Positions 10,862 to 19,206 of a stretch of 64,000 nucleotides of DNA are shown here, piece by piece; within the stretch, counting starts at the first letter, position 1, and each line of letters starts with the position of its first letter. Source of the stretch: Pseudomonas tensinigenes (GTDB lineage: Bacteria; Pseudomonadota; Gammaproteobacteria; Pseudomonadales; Pseudomonadaceae); assembly GCF_014268445.2 (NCBI RefSeq), contig NZ_CP077089.1:4457501-4521500 (forward strand). The letters are read 5' to 3'. The position numbers were made by a program, and so were the translations under genes. The notes beneath the pieces are model-generated. The model was not told the DNA's origin, did no database searches, and was given only the letters and a program-made list of their open reading frames with translations.

Positions 10862-11902
10862 ATGAAACCACTGCCGATGCGCCTCGGGGATCTGTCGGTG
10901 GGGTTTGTGCACAGCCTCGCCGATGCGGTGCGCAGTCACGCAGCGGATCCACAGCCGTTGCTCGAGCAATATGGTCTGGACGCCGCGCGACTGGCCGAGG
11001 CCGGTGCGCGTTTGTCGATTCCGCGCTATATGCGCCTGGGCCACGCGGCGATTCAGTTGACCGGCGATTCGGCGCTGGGCCTGCGCATGGGCCAGCTCAG
11101 TCGCCTGAGTCAGGCCGGGCTGGCCGGCGTCACCGCCGCACAAGCGCCGACTGTGCGTGAGGCCGCGCGCTGCCTGATCCGTTTCGAGGCGTTGTACGGT
11201 TCCAACTATCGCGGCCAGTCCAGCTTCCACGAAGATGCCCATGGCGCGTGGCTGCGTTTCTATTCGATCAGCCCGTACAACGCCTATAACCGTTTTGTCG
11301 TGGACTCGATCATCGCCGGGTGGCTGCATCAGCTCTCCAGCGTCAGCCGCGAACCGCTGCGCGCTGAACGTATCGAAATCGAATTCGAAGAACCGGATTA
11401 CCGCGATGCCTATAGCGTGTTGGGCGATTGCCCGATCCAGTTCGGTGCAGAGCGCAATCAACTGCGCCTGAGCCTCGACAGCCTCGCACAGCGTAATCCC
11501 GAGCATTGCCCGAGTACCTGGCGGCATCTGCTGCAACTGTGTGAACGGGAACTGGAGCAATTGACCCGAACCCGCAGCCTGCGCGAGCGCATCACTCAGC
11601 TACTGGGGCCTTTGCTCAATGGTGGCCGGGAACCCGACCTGGAAGAAGTGGCGGCACGCCTGAAGCTGCCTACCTGGACCTTGCGACGCAAATTGGCCGA
11701 GGAAGGTACGCAGTTTCGCGCGATCCTCAACGACACGCGCCGGGATCTGGCGATGACCTACATCCGCGATACCGAACTTGCCTTCGGAGAAATCGCTTAT
11801 CTGCTGGGGTTTGCCTCAGCCGAAGCGTTCCAGCGAGCCTTCAAACGCTGGAGCGGTCAGACGCCGGGCGAATTCCGCCGCAGTCACCGCAAAACGGCAT
11901 AA
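10862..11902 (+). CDS. AraC-family transcriptional regulator (OruR/ArgR-like domain layout)
   Basis: A 346-residue regulator. Residues about 1-220 form the arabinose-binding-like N-terminal domain seen in ornithine/virulence-type AraC proteins (GDSALGLRMGQLSRLSQAG region). The C-terminal AraC DNA-binding domain (about 245-340) contains EVAARLKLPTWTLRRKLAEE and the second helix-turn-helix IAYLLGFASAEAFQRAFKRW. It follows the nitrilase-like gene by three bases and is probably co-transcribed. The target is unknown; the divergent fadH is a candidate. Confidence 0.88.
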   Translation: MKPLPMRLGDLSVGFVHSLADAVRSHAADPQPLLEQYGLDAARLAEAGARLSIPRYMRLGHAAIQLTGDSALGLRMGQLSRLSQAGLAGVTAAQAPTVREAARCLIRFEALYGSNYRGQSSFHEDAHGAWLRFYSISPYNAYNRFVVDSIIAGWLHQLSSVSREPLRAERIEIEFEEPDYRDAYSVLGDCPIQFGAERNQLRLSLDSLAQRNPEHCPSTWRHLLQLCERELEQLTRTRSLRERITQLLGPLLNGGREPDLEEVAARLKLPTWTLRRKLAEEGTQFRAILNDTRRDLAMTYIRDTELAFGEIAYLLGFASAEAFQRAFKRWSGQTPGEFRRSHRKTA

Positions 11903-11936
11903 AAGCAGCTGCGAGTTACCAGCTTCAAGCTGCAAG

Positions 11937-12023
11937 TTAAAGCTCGGTGGCGTCTTCGGCGGGCTCGGGTTGGTCCAGTTCAAAGGCTTGGTACTCGAGC
12001 AGCTCTTCTTGATAATCATCCAT
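11937..12023 (-). CDS. 28-residue acidic small protein
   Basis: A short open frame on the minus strand with ATG at 12023, preceded by AGGGGGATT at suitable spacing. It begins MDDYQEELLEYQAFELD and ends EDATEL; ten of 28 residues are acidic and there are no basic ones. The strong ribosome site, strict acidity and 3'-to-3' position next to the AraC gene support real coding. I do not recognise a function. Confidence 0.55.
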   Translation of the reverse strand: MDDYQEELLEYQAFELDQPEPAEDATEL

Positions 12024-12208
12024 CGTGTAATCCCCCTGCTGCTCTCTTGAATGGGCCTGAGCAAATGCCCAGTGCCTCGAGCTTAACGTGCTCGTGTGAA
12101 GGAAAAGTGAAACCTGGCCTTCATGAATAAAACGTAGCAGGTGGTCAGGAATTTATCGCAGGATTTTTGTCAGGGGAATGTAACGAGATTTTAAGTGCAT
12201 CAGAAACC

Positions 12209-12300
12209 ACTGTGAGCGAGCCTGCTCGCGAAGGCGTCGGACCCTTCAGCACATAGGTGACTGAAAGTCCGTCTTCGCGAGCAGGCTCGCTCCCACAGGG
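12209..12300. repeat. REPIN
   Basis: Inverted REP arms at 12209-12235 and about 12273-12299. The left arm has lost three bases relative to the consensus (TGTGAGCGAG). It lies downstream of the DUF2242 lipoprotein gene. Confidence 0.88.
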
Positions 12301-12318
12301 ATTTGCGGTGAGGCTTGA

Positions 12319-13173
12319 TTATTGGCCAGACGCTGGCATCGCCGGAATCGGCTCGGATGGCGGCGGGATGTCCGGGTTGGCCGGTGGCGTGATGGTTTCG
12401 GTCGCCGGTGCAGGTTCTGCGCTCGGCGCCGGAGTGATCGGCGCGGCCTCAGCCGGTGGCGCAACCGGTTCAGACGTCACGGGGGCGACTTCAGCAGGCG
12501 CGGGAGCCGGCTCCGCTGCAGGCGTCGGGGTTGCGGCGGGCGCAGGCGTTGGAGTCGGCGTTGGCGCCAGCGCTGCCGGAGCAGCCTTCGCCTCAGGCAC
12601 GCCGAGATCAGCCTTCGGCTTCTCTTCAATGTGCGCAGCTTTCTTTGCTTCCGCTGGCAGGAACAGCTCCACCAACGTGAAGAAGCGCTCATAGAACTTC
12701 TGCGAGGTCACCGTCTCACTGGCAACCTTGACCATCGAATCGTCGGACGAGCCGATCGGCATCGACACCGAACCCAACACACCCACGCCGAGGCTGGCCG
12801 AGTTGTTGGTCTTCTTCAGCGCATAACGATCCTGCAAGGCGTTGGCGAACATCGTCGCATGGTGCCCGGCACTGCCGTCATCGGCGCAGACCACGTTGAA
12901 GCTGATCTCCATGTGGGTGTCGCCGGTTTGCTGGAAACTCTTGTGGCCACTGACCAGTTTCGGGTCACTGCTGGTGATGATGTAACCCTGACTGAGCAAC
13001 GCACGCCGGGCCGCTTCGCAACTGACCGAATCGGTCACCGGGTAATTGCGCGAAAACGTGCCGGAGTCATCGAAGTTCTCATGCTCATACATCGGCTTGT
13101 CTTTCGAACAGCCGCCAACAGCGGTCAACAACAGCGCCAACCCGACAACACGCATGGGAGTGGAAATCAACAT
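12319..13173 (-). CDS. DUF2242 family lipoprotein with proline/alanine-rich tail
   Basis: A 284-residue predicted lipoprotein. The signal peptide ends in the lipobox AVGGC (cysteine near residue 22), so it is lipidated and held at an envelope membrane. Residues about 30-180 match my memory of the DUF2242 domain (PVTDSVSCEAARRALLSQGY). The last 90 residues are a low-complexity Pro-Ala-Glu segment that could span the periplasm or cell wall. GGAT precedes the ATG at 13173; an internal ATG at 13155 is possible. No function is established from sequence. Confidence 0.82.
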   Translation of the reverse strand: MLISTPMRVVGLALLLTAVGGCSKDKPMYEHENFDDSGTFSRNYPVTDSVSCEAARRALLSQGYIITSSDPKLVSGHKSFQQTGDTHMEISFNVVCADDGSAGHHATMFANALQDRYALKKTNNSASLGVGVLGSVSMPIGSSDDSMVKVASETVTSQKFYERFFTLVELFLPAEAKKAAHIEEKPKADLGVPEAKAAPAALAPTPTPTPAPAATPTPAAEPAPAPAEVAPVTSEPVAPPAEAAPITPAPSAEPAPATETITPPANPDIPPPSEPIPAMPASGQ

Positions 13174-13265
13174 TGAACATCCTGAGAGAAAACAGTCCGG
13201 GGCGTATTGTGCAACAGATCACGCCCCCGCGGCGCATGGATTAGTGTCTTAAAGCAGTTACAACT

Positions 13266-14165
13266 CTATCGACCATCAGTTGCGGGAAAAAGTCGCAACG
13301 CCAGATGATCGATGAACACGCGCAATTTCGCCGTGGCGTGGCGACTCGATGGCCATAGCACCCAGAACTGCCCGGTGTGCTGTAGATGCGCGTCGAGCAC
13401 CCGCTGCAAGCGCCCTTGCGCCTCGGCCTCACGCGTCATGAAATCAGGCAGACAGGCAATGCCCATGCCGGCCAGCACGGCATGGCTCACTGCCTCGATC
13501 GACGTACTGACCAGCCGAGTCGGCAACGTCGGCTCGGCGGCGCCCTGCGCGCGAATCAACGGCCAGGCTTCCAGTTTGCCGGTGGCATGAAACGTATGCC
13601 GAAGGCACGCATGAGTCGCCAGGTCGCCGGGCGTTTGCGGCACACCGCGTTGCTGTAAATAAGCGGGGCTGGCCACCAGCACCATGTGAAACTCGCCCAA
13701 CGGTCGCGCCATCAGCCGCGAATCCCGTGGTTTACCGGTACGGATTACGGCGTCGAAACCTTCTTCAACCACATCGACCATGCGATCGGTCAAATCCAGA
13801 TCCAGTTCAATCTGCGGGTACAACGCCATGAACTCGTTCATGACCGGCATCACCAGTCCGTGCACCTGAGGCAGGCTGATGCGCAACTTGCCATGGGGTT
13901 TCGCAGCCGCATCGCACAACTCGAACTCCGCCGCCTCGACCTCCGCGAGAATCTTGCGACAGCGCTCCAGAAACAGTGCGCCTTCACTGGTCAGCGTAAC
14001 GCTGCGAGTGGTGCGTTGAAACAACCGCACGCCGAGTCGCGCTTCCAGCCGCGCGATACTTTTGCCCACCGCCGACGATGACACCCCTTGCAGTCGGCCA
14101 GCCTCAGTAAAACTGCGCGTCTCGGCAACCTGAACAAACACCGAAATACTGCCCAGGCTATCCAT
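13266..14165 (-). CDS. LysR-family transcriptional regulator (CrgA/DhcR-like group)
   Basis: A 299-residue LysR protein. The helix-turn-helix segment is RSFTEAGRLQGVSSSAVGKS, followed by IARLEARLGVRLFQRTTRS. Effector-domain features include IRTGKPRDSRLMARPLGEF, typical of the group that pairs with efflux pumps or oxidoreductases. It is divergent from an AraJ-type MFS transporter across 118 bp and probably controls it. Confidence 0.88.
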   Translation of the reverse strand: MDSLGSISVFVQVAETRSFTEAGRLQGVSSSAVGKSIARLEARLGVRLFQRTTRSVTLTSEGALFLERCRKILAEVEAAEFELCDAAAKPHGKLRISLPQVHGLVMPVMNEFMALYPQIELDLDLTDRMVDVVEEGFDAVIRTGKPRDSRLMARPLGEFHMVLVASPAYLQQRGVPQTPGDLATHACLRHTFHATGKLEAWPLIRAQGAAEPTLPTRLVSTSIEAVSHAVLAGMGIACLPDFMTREAEAQGRLQRVLDAHLQHTGQFWVLWPSSRHATAKLRVFIDHLALRLFPATDGR

Positions 14166-14283
14166 ACCAACCTCCCATTGCTGACATCCGTGTCCGATAT
14201 GTTCGGAACCTTAACCCGTTTTTCGCCGATGTGCAGCGCCCTACCCTGTGCTCCTCGTCAACTTTGCACATGGATGCCGGCTC

Positions 14284-15489
14284 ATGAACGACGCACAACT
14301 CAATTGCCCCACACTTGAACACCCTCTCGATCGCCAAGAGCGATTACCCCTCGGCGCCCTGTTGGCGTTGGCCACCGCCGGATTCATTACGGTCATGACC
14401 GAAGCCATGCCCGCCGGCCTCTTACCGCAGATGAGCAGCGGCCTGAATGTGTCCCAGGCGCTGATCGGGCAACTGGTCACGCTGTACGCGATCGGTTCGA
14501 TACTCGCAGCAATTCCCCTGACGATCGCCACCCGCGGCTGGCGCCGCAGACCGCTGTTGCTATCCGCCATCGGCGGCTTTGCCATCGCCAACAGCATCAC
14601 CGCCCTGTCGGAGTGGTACTGGCTGACCCTGATCGCACGCCTTATCGCCGGGGTATTTGCCGGTTTGCTTTGGGCACTGCTGGCCGGTTACGCCAGCCGC
14701 ATGGTCGCCCCGCACCTGCAAGGCCGCGCCATCACTGTGGCCATGCTCGGCGCGCCGCTTGCGCTGTCACTGGGGATACCGGCAGGCACCCTGCTCGGCA
14801 CCCTCGTCGGGTGGCGCTTGAGCTTTGCCATCATGACCGCGTTGACCGTTGTGCTAGTGGTCTGGGTGCGCTGGCAAGTACCGGACTTCGCCGGCGAACG
14901 CGTGGGAAAGCGCATGCCGCTGCGTCAGGTGTTTACCTTGCCGGGCGTGCGATCCGTCTTGTTTGTCACCCTCACCTACGTCGTCGCGCACAACTTGCTC
15001 TACACCTACATCGCGCCCTTCCTGCAGCCTTCCGGACTGGACGCCAATGTCGACCGCGTGCTGCTGGTATTCGGCCTCGCCTCAGTGCTGAGCCTGTGGA
15101 TCGTCGGCAGCCTGATTGACCGCTGGCTGCGCGAACTGGTGTTGATCAGTGCCGGACTGTTCCTGCTGTCCGCGATAGCACTGGGCCTGTGGCGCGACTC
15201 GCCAAGCGTGGTTTACATCGCCACCGCTGTGTGGGGACTGGCGTTTGGCGCAATGCCCTCGCTGCTGCAAACCGCCTCGGCGAAAACCGCGAAAGAGGCT
15301 GCTGACACAGCGCAATCGATGCTGGTTACGCTGTGGAATGTCGGGATTGCTGGCGGGGGGTTGGTGGGTGGTTTGTTGCTGGGCGACCTTGGCGTGGGGG
15401 TATTCCCGTGGATTGTTGCTGGATTGTTGGTGTTGACACTTTATGTGGCGGCAATGGCTCGGGGACATGGTTTTCCAAGAGCCGTATGA
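14284..15489 (+). CDS. MFS transporter, AraJ-like DHA1 drug/sugar efflux family
   Basis: A 401-residue 12-helix permease. TEAMPAGLLPQMSSGLNVS after helix 1 is typical of AraJ/SotB-like carriers, and LLALATAGFITVM is helix 1. The ATG at 14284 is chosen from homology with the paralogue; the frame is open upstream without an obvious ribosome site. The partner LysR gene is divergent. It is clearly paralogous to the MFS gene at 55436-56650 (same TGFI/TExxPAGLLPQ and GQLVTLYA-GSI-AAIPLT-ATRGW blocks). The substrate is unknown; efflux is likely. Confidence 0.87.
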   Translation: MNDAQLNCPTLEHPLDRQERLPLGALLALATAGFITVMTEAMPAGLLPQMSSGLNVSQALIGQLVTLYAIGSILAAIPLTIATRGWRRRPLLLSAIGGFAIANSITALSEWYWLTLIARLIAGVFAGLLWALLAGYASRMVAPHLQGRAITVAMLGAPLALSLGIPAGTLLGTLVGWRLSFAIMTALTVVLVVWVRWQVPDFAGERVGKRMPLRQVFTLPGVRSVLFVTLTYVVAHNLLYTYIAPFLQPSGLDANVDRVLLVFGLASVLSLWIVGSLIDRWLRELVLISAGLFLLSAIALGLWRDSPSVVYIATAVWGLAFGAMPSLLQTASAKTAKEAADTAQSMLVTLWNVGIAGGGLVGGLLLGDLGVGVFPWIVAGLLVLTLYVAAMARGHGFPRAV

Positions 15490-15539
15490 GAGCGAATGCG
15501 CTGTTGGATTGAGGCCAGACAGCTGGAAATCGGTCGATT

Positions 15540-16225
15540 GGCAGGCCGCTTTCGCGAGCAGGCTCGCTCCCACAATTGGATTGAGTACATCTGACAGAAG
15601 ATTGGTCGGCTGGCAGGCCGCCATCGCGAGCAGGCTCACTCCTACAGTGGAACTGAGTACATCAGACAGAAGATTGGTCGGCTGGCAGGCCGCTTTCGCG
15701 AGCAGGCTCGCTCCCACAATTGGATTGAGTACATCCGACAGAAGATTGGTCGGCTGGCAGGCCGCCATCGCGAGCAGGCTCACTCCCACAATTGGATTGA
15801 GTACATCTGACAGAAGATTGGTAGGCTGGCAGGCCGCCATCGCGAGCAGGCTCACTCCTACAGTGGAACTGAGTACATCTGACAGAAGACTGGCCGGCTG
15901 GCAGGCCGCTTTCGCGAGCAGGCTCGCTCCCACAATTGGATTGAGTACATCTGACAGAAGATTGGTCGGCTGGCAGGCCGCCATCGCGAGCAGGCTCGCT
16001 CCTACAGTGGAACTGAGTAAATCAGACAGAAGATTGGTCGGCTGGCAGGCCGCTTTCGCGAGCAGGCTCGCTCCCACAATTGGATTGAGTACATCTGACA
16101 GAAGATTGGTCGGCTGGCAGGCCGCCTTCGCGAGCAGGCTCACTCCTACAGTGGGATTGAGTACATCTGACAGAAGATTGGTCGGCTGGCAGGCCGCCTT
16201 CGCGAGCAGGCTCACTCCCACAGGT
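15540..16225. repeat. tandem array of ten 72-bp REP-containing units
   Basis: Ten head-to-tail units start at 15540, 15612, 15684, 15756, 15828, 15900, 15972, 16044, 16116 and 16188, exactly 72 bp apart. Each contains one REP core in the same orientation (TCGCGAGCAGGCTC) plus a shared spacer ending AGAAGATTGGTCGGCTGGC. Two sequence types tend to alternate, one with CTTTCGCGAG...CCCACAATTGG and one with CCATCGCGAG...CCTACAGTGG, which suggests growth by duplication of pairs. Because 72 is a multiple of three, both strands stay open across it. This is not taken as coding. Confidence 0.95.
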
Positions 16226-16269
16226 TTAATTTGTGTACCGCCCACGCGGCAAAGCCGCCCCACTCAACA

Positions 16270-16620
16270 GGATGAGCGTTAGCTCGGCTGCAGCTTTTGA
16301 TCTTAGAGCCCGTCGGCAGGCTGAGTGGAGGGATTGATCCGGGGGGTGGGAGCGCAGCGACCGTTCGACGAAGTCGAACACATCGAGAGGAGGTGCAGCG
16401 AAGCAAACCGTAGGCGATGCCCCCGGATCGATCCCGGAGCGAAGGAACCCCGAGCCCCAGCGAGCGGGCCGAACGTCAGGGCACAGACCTTTGGTTACTT
16501 TGGGGCGTTTGCCAAAGTGACCCGCCGTAAGGGCGGAACCGCCAGCGGCAACACCCGAAGCAACGGATATTCACCCAAAACCCCAAGAACATGGTCGGCC
16601 CAAAGGCCGCCACTACCCAA
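16270..16620. repeat. long intergenic element with inverted arms, no gene seen
   Basis: This stretch holds no convincing gene. Inverted arms at 16331-16346 and 16420-16434 (GGATTGATCCGGGGG against CCCCCGGATCGATCC) enclose a smaller palindrome at about 16363-16379. From memory, similar intergenic blocks recur in Pseudomonas genomes, but only one copy lies in this window. Confidence 0.5.
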
Positions 16621-16625
16621 CGCCC

Positions 16626-16656
16626 CAAAAAAAACCCCGACCATAAGGCCGGGGCT
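16626..16656 (-). terminator. rho-independent terminator after ppiD
   Basis: Read on the minus strand, the stem CCCCGGCC/GGTCGGGG with a TTAT loop is followed by eight T residues. It lies 30 bp past the ppiD stop codon. Confidence 0.9.
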
Positions 16657-16685
16657 TTCACATCACATAACAGCTCAATCAGACA

Positions 16686-18557
16686 TCAAAACCGCTTGAT
16701 CTCAGCCTGAGCTTCCAACTGCTTGCGATACGCCGCAAAGTCCTGCTGCCCCTCACGCGAAGCAAGGAAACGACGGTACTGAACCTTCTCTTCATCCGTC
16801 GGTGCAGCCGCTTCGTTAACGCCATTCAGACGCACGATCATCAGACTGCCATCCGCCAACGTCACGCTGGTGAACGTCGGCTTATCCTTGGCAGCCGGCT
16901 TCGGCATACGGAACAACGCCTGCAGCACCGCCGGATCAACACCTTCCTGACCACGGGTGGCCGCTTCGGTGGCTTTCCAGTTCTGACCCTCAACCGCTTT
17001 GTCCAGCGGAGCCTTGCCATCGCGCAGATCAGCAATCAGCTTCTCGGCCTTGGTCTTGGCAGCCGCGCTGGCGTGCTCTTTGGTCAACTGAGTGCGGATC
17101 GCCGCATTCACGCTTTCCAGCGGCAGTTGCGCAGGCTTGAGGTGCTCCTTGGAGCGCAGCACGATCACGGTTTCCGGATCCAGCTCGATGGCGGTGCTAT
17201 TGGCACCCTCGTCGATCACTTCGGTACTGAACGCAGCAGTAACCACGGCACGGTTGGCCGCAACACCTTCGCCACCTTCACGGCCGAACGGCTTGGAGGT
17301 GTGCACGGTCAGCTTCAGATCCGCCGCTGGCTGAGCCAGGTCAGACGCTTCGAACGCCGAATCTTCCAGTTGCTTGGTTGCCTCGACGAAACGCTGCTCG
17401 ACCTGCGCGGCTTTCAGCTCGCGGGTCAGCTTGTCTTTCAGGCTGGCCAGGGTCGGCACTTCAGGCGCTTCGACACCCAACAGCTTGATCAAGTGGTAAC
17501 CGAAGTCAGTACGAATCGGCTCGGACACCTGGTCTTTCGACAGCGAGTACAGGGCTTTTTCGAACGCTGGATCGTAAACGCCAGGACCTGCGTAACCGAG
17601 GTCACCGCCGTTATTGGCCGAACCCGGATCCTGCGAGAACTCTTTGGCCAGCGCTTCGAACTTCTCGCCCTTGGCCAGACGCGCCTGGACTTCGTCGATC
17701 TTCGCTTTGGCCTGAGCCTCGGTGGTCTTGTCGTTCACTTCGATCAGAATGTGCGCGGCACGACGCTGTTCCGACAGGTTGGCGATCTCTTTCTGATACG
17801 CCGCCTGCAGGTCTTCGTCCTTGACGGCAACCTGATCAAAGAACGAGGACTTCTTCAGCTCAACGTAATCGATGATCACTTGATCAGGAGTCATGAACTC
17901 CTTGGCGTGTTCGTCGTAGTAGGCCTTGACCTCGTCGTCGGTCAGTTTGACCGCCGCCGGATCAGCCTTGACGTTCAGGGTGGCGAAATCGCGGGTCTGT
18001 TTTTCCAGACGGGCGAATGCCAGCACTTCAGCGTCGGTAACAAAACCACTGCCCGCCACACCGGCGCGCAGTTGGCCGATCAGCATTTCCTGAGCCAGCA
18101 TCTGGCGGAATTGCATGCGGCTGTAACCCAGTTGACGGATCACCTGGTCGAAGCGCTCGGAGCTGAACTTGCCGTCCACCTGGAATTCAGGTGTCTGCAG
18201 GATCACTTGGTCCAGGGCGCCTTCGGAGAAAGCGAATTTCGCTTGTTCGGCGCCTTGCAGCAACAGCTTGCGATCGATCAGACCCTTGAGGGCCGATTCA
18301 CGCAGCATTTTTTCGTCGAGCAAGGAAGCATCGAAGTCTTTGCCCAACTGTTGCATCAGCTGACGGCGTTGCATGTCAACGGCCTGGCTCAGTTCGTTCT
18401 GGCTGATTTCTTCACCGTTGACCTTGGCCGCCTCATTCTTGTGAGTCGTGGCCTGGAAAATGGCGTCGAAACCGGTCAGAGCCATCAGTGCAACGATGAC
18501 CCCGATAATGGTCTTGGCAATCCAGCCTTGTGAATTGTCCCTGATATTCTGCAGCAT
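16686..18557 (-). CDS. ppiD: periplasmic chaperone / peptidyl-prolyl isomerase PpiD
   Basis: A 623-residue inner-membrane-anchored chaperone that helps newly exported proteins fold near the Sec translocon. A single transmembrane helix lies at about residues 15-33 (TIIGVIVALMALTGFDAIF). A SurA-N-like domain follows, then one parvulin domain (about 265-360: RRAAHILIEVND, FEALAKEFSQDPGSANNGG, GYHLIKLLG) and a C-terminal SurA-like segment. The length matches the family. hupB upstream in the same orientation is the usual neighbour; here a tRNA-like gene and a terminator separate them. Confidence 0.94.
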   Translation of the reverse strand: MLQNIRDNSQGWIAKTIIGVIVALMALTGFDAIFQATTHKNEAAKVNGEEISQNELSQAVDMQRRQLMQQLGKDFDASLLDEKMLRESALKGLIDRKLLLQGAEQAKFAFSEGALDQVILQTPEFQVDGKFSSERFDQVIRQLGYSRMQFRQMLAQEMLIGQLRAGVAGSGFVTDAEVLAFARLEKQTRDFATLNVKADPAAVKLTDDEVKAYYDEHAKEFMTPDQVIIDYVELKKSSFFDQVAVKDEDLQAAYQKEIANLSEQRRAAHILIEVNDKTTEAQAKAKIDEVQARLAKGEKFEALAKEFSQDPGSANNGGDLGYAGPGVYDPAFEKALYSLSKDQVSEPIRTDFGYHLIKLLGVEAPEVPTLASLKDKLTRELKAAQVEQRFVEATKQLEDSAFEASDLAQPAADLKLTVHTSKPFGREGGEGVAANRAVVTAAFSTEVIDEGANSTAIELDPETVIVLRSKEHLKPAQLPLESVNAAIRTQLTKEHASAAAKTKAEKLIADLRDGKAPLDKAVEGQNWKATEAATRGQEGVDPAVLQALFRMPKPAAKDKPTFTSVTLADGSLMIVRLNGVNEAAAPTDEEKVQYRRFLASREGQQDFAAYRKQLEAQAEIKRF

Positions 18558-18627
18558 GCGTCCCCCAGAAACGGTTGAACTTCAAAATTAGGCAACCGTG
18601 GAGCGTGGGTAGAATCCGGATAGAAGA

Positions 18628-18651
18628 AAGGCGCATCCGAGGATGCGCCTT
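18628..18651 (-). terminator. hairpin terminator between the tRNA-like gene and ppiD
   Basis: A perfect 11-bp stem (AAGGCGCATCC/GGATGCGCCTT) with a 2-base loop, followed on the minus strand by TTCTTCT. It directly follows the CCA end of the tRNA-like gene. Confidence 0.8.
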
Positions 18652-18659
18652 CTCGTAAC

Positions 18660-18735
18660 TGGCGGAGCGGACAGGGCTCGAACCCTCGATCCCGGCGTTA
18701 CAGGCCACTGTTTCAGCGACCTGCTCTACCGCTCC
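18660..18735 (-). tRNA. tRNA-like gene, degenerate tRNA-Asp relative with GUA in the anticodon position
   Basis: A 76-base segment with a perfect 7-bp acceptor stem (GGAGCGG/CCGCTCC), encoded GCCA end and TTCGAGC T-loop. The anticodon loop reads CTGTAAC, so the triplet would be GTA (Tyr), whereas tRNA-Asp has CTGTCAC. The rest resembles tRNA-Asp rather than tRNA-Tyr, and there is no long variable arm. The D-arm does not pair properly. The anticodon stem has a G-G mismatch at its base and a G-T pair. The T-stem has an A-G mismatch. A terminator follows. It may be an unusual tRNA, a tRNA pseudogene or a tRNA-derived regulatory RNA. Confidence 0.6.
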
Positions 18736-18785
18736 GCTGCCAAGTCAGGCATGACCCCGACCCGGATGGGTAAAAACCTGAAAAC

Positions 18786-19058
18786 TTAGTTAACAGCTTC
18801 TTTCAGTGCTTTACCGGCTTTGAAACCTGGCTTCTTGGCAGCCGGGATTTCCAGAGTCTTGCCGGTCTGCGGGTTACGACCGGTACGAGCCGGACGATCC
18901 GTCACGGAGAAAGTACCGAAACCAACCAGAACAACGGAGTCGCCAGCCTTCAGAGCGCCAGTGACGGATTCGATTACAGCGTCCAGCGCACGGCCAGCAG
19001 CAGCTTTCGGGATATCAGCGGATGCAGCGATAGCATCAATCAGTTCCGACTTGTTCAC
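18786..19058 (-). CDS. hupB: DNA-binding protein HU-beta
   Basis: A 90-residue nucleoid protein, the exact HU length. It begins [19 protein letters not shown] and contains the signature [20 protein letters not shown] of the DNA-clasping beta arms. It bends and compacts DNA as a dimer. It lies between lon and ppiD, the order known from many gammaproteobacteria. A near-consensus sigma-70 promoter is visible about 100 bp upstream, fitting its high expression. Confidence 0.97.
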   Translation of the reverse strand: MNKSELIDAIAASADIPKAAAGRALDAVIESVTGALKAGDSVVLVGFGTFSVTDRPARTGRNPQTGKTLEIPAAKKPGFKAGKALKEAVN

Positions 19059-19153
19059 TCTAAGTCCCCTTATATCTATTTTGAGATGATTCTAAGTTTT
19101 TTGGTGAAAGCAAAAACGAGTGCTGAATGGCCTACAGACACTTAAGAGCCGCT

Positions 19154-19182
19154 TTATAACAAGGGCTCTAAAAAACTGTCAA
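19154..19182 (-). promoter_or_regulatory. sigma-70 promoter for hupB
   Basis: On the minus strand TTGACA (19182-19177) and TTATAA (19159-19154) are separated by exactly 17 bp. Transcription would start near 19147, leaving a leader of about 90 bases before the hupB ATG. Confidence 0.75.
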
Positions 19183-19206
19183 GGAAGCCCCCCAGGCAAA
19201 AGCGTA

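Noticed and set aside
15540..16225. CRISPR array
   Set aside because: The period is regular, but the spacers between cores are themselves repeated, no cas genes are near, and the cores are REP sequences.
15082..16263. Long open frames on both strands across 15.5-16.3 kb encoding a 24-residue repeat protein
   Set aside because: The frames exist only because the 72-bp REP unit is a multiple of three and lacks stops. No ribosome site was seen, and both strands are equally open.
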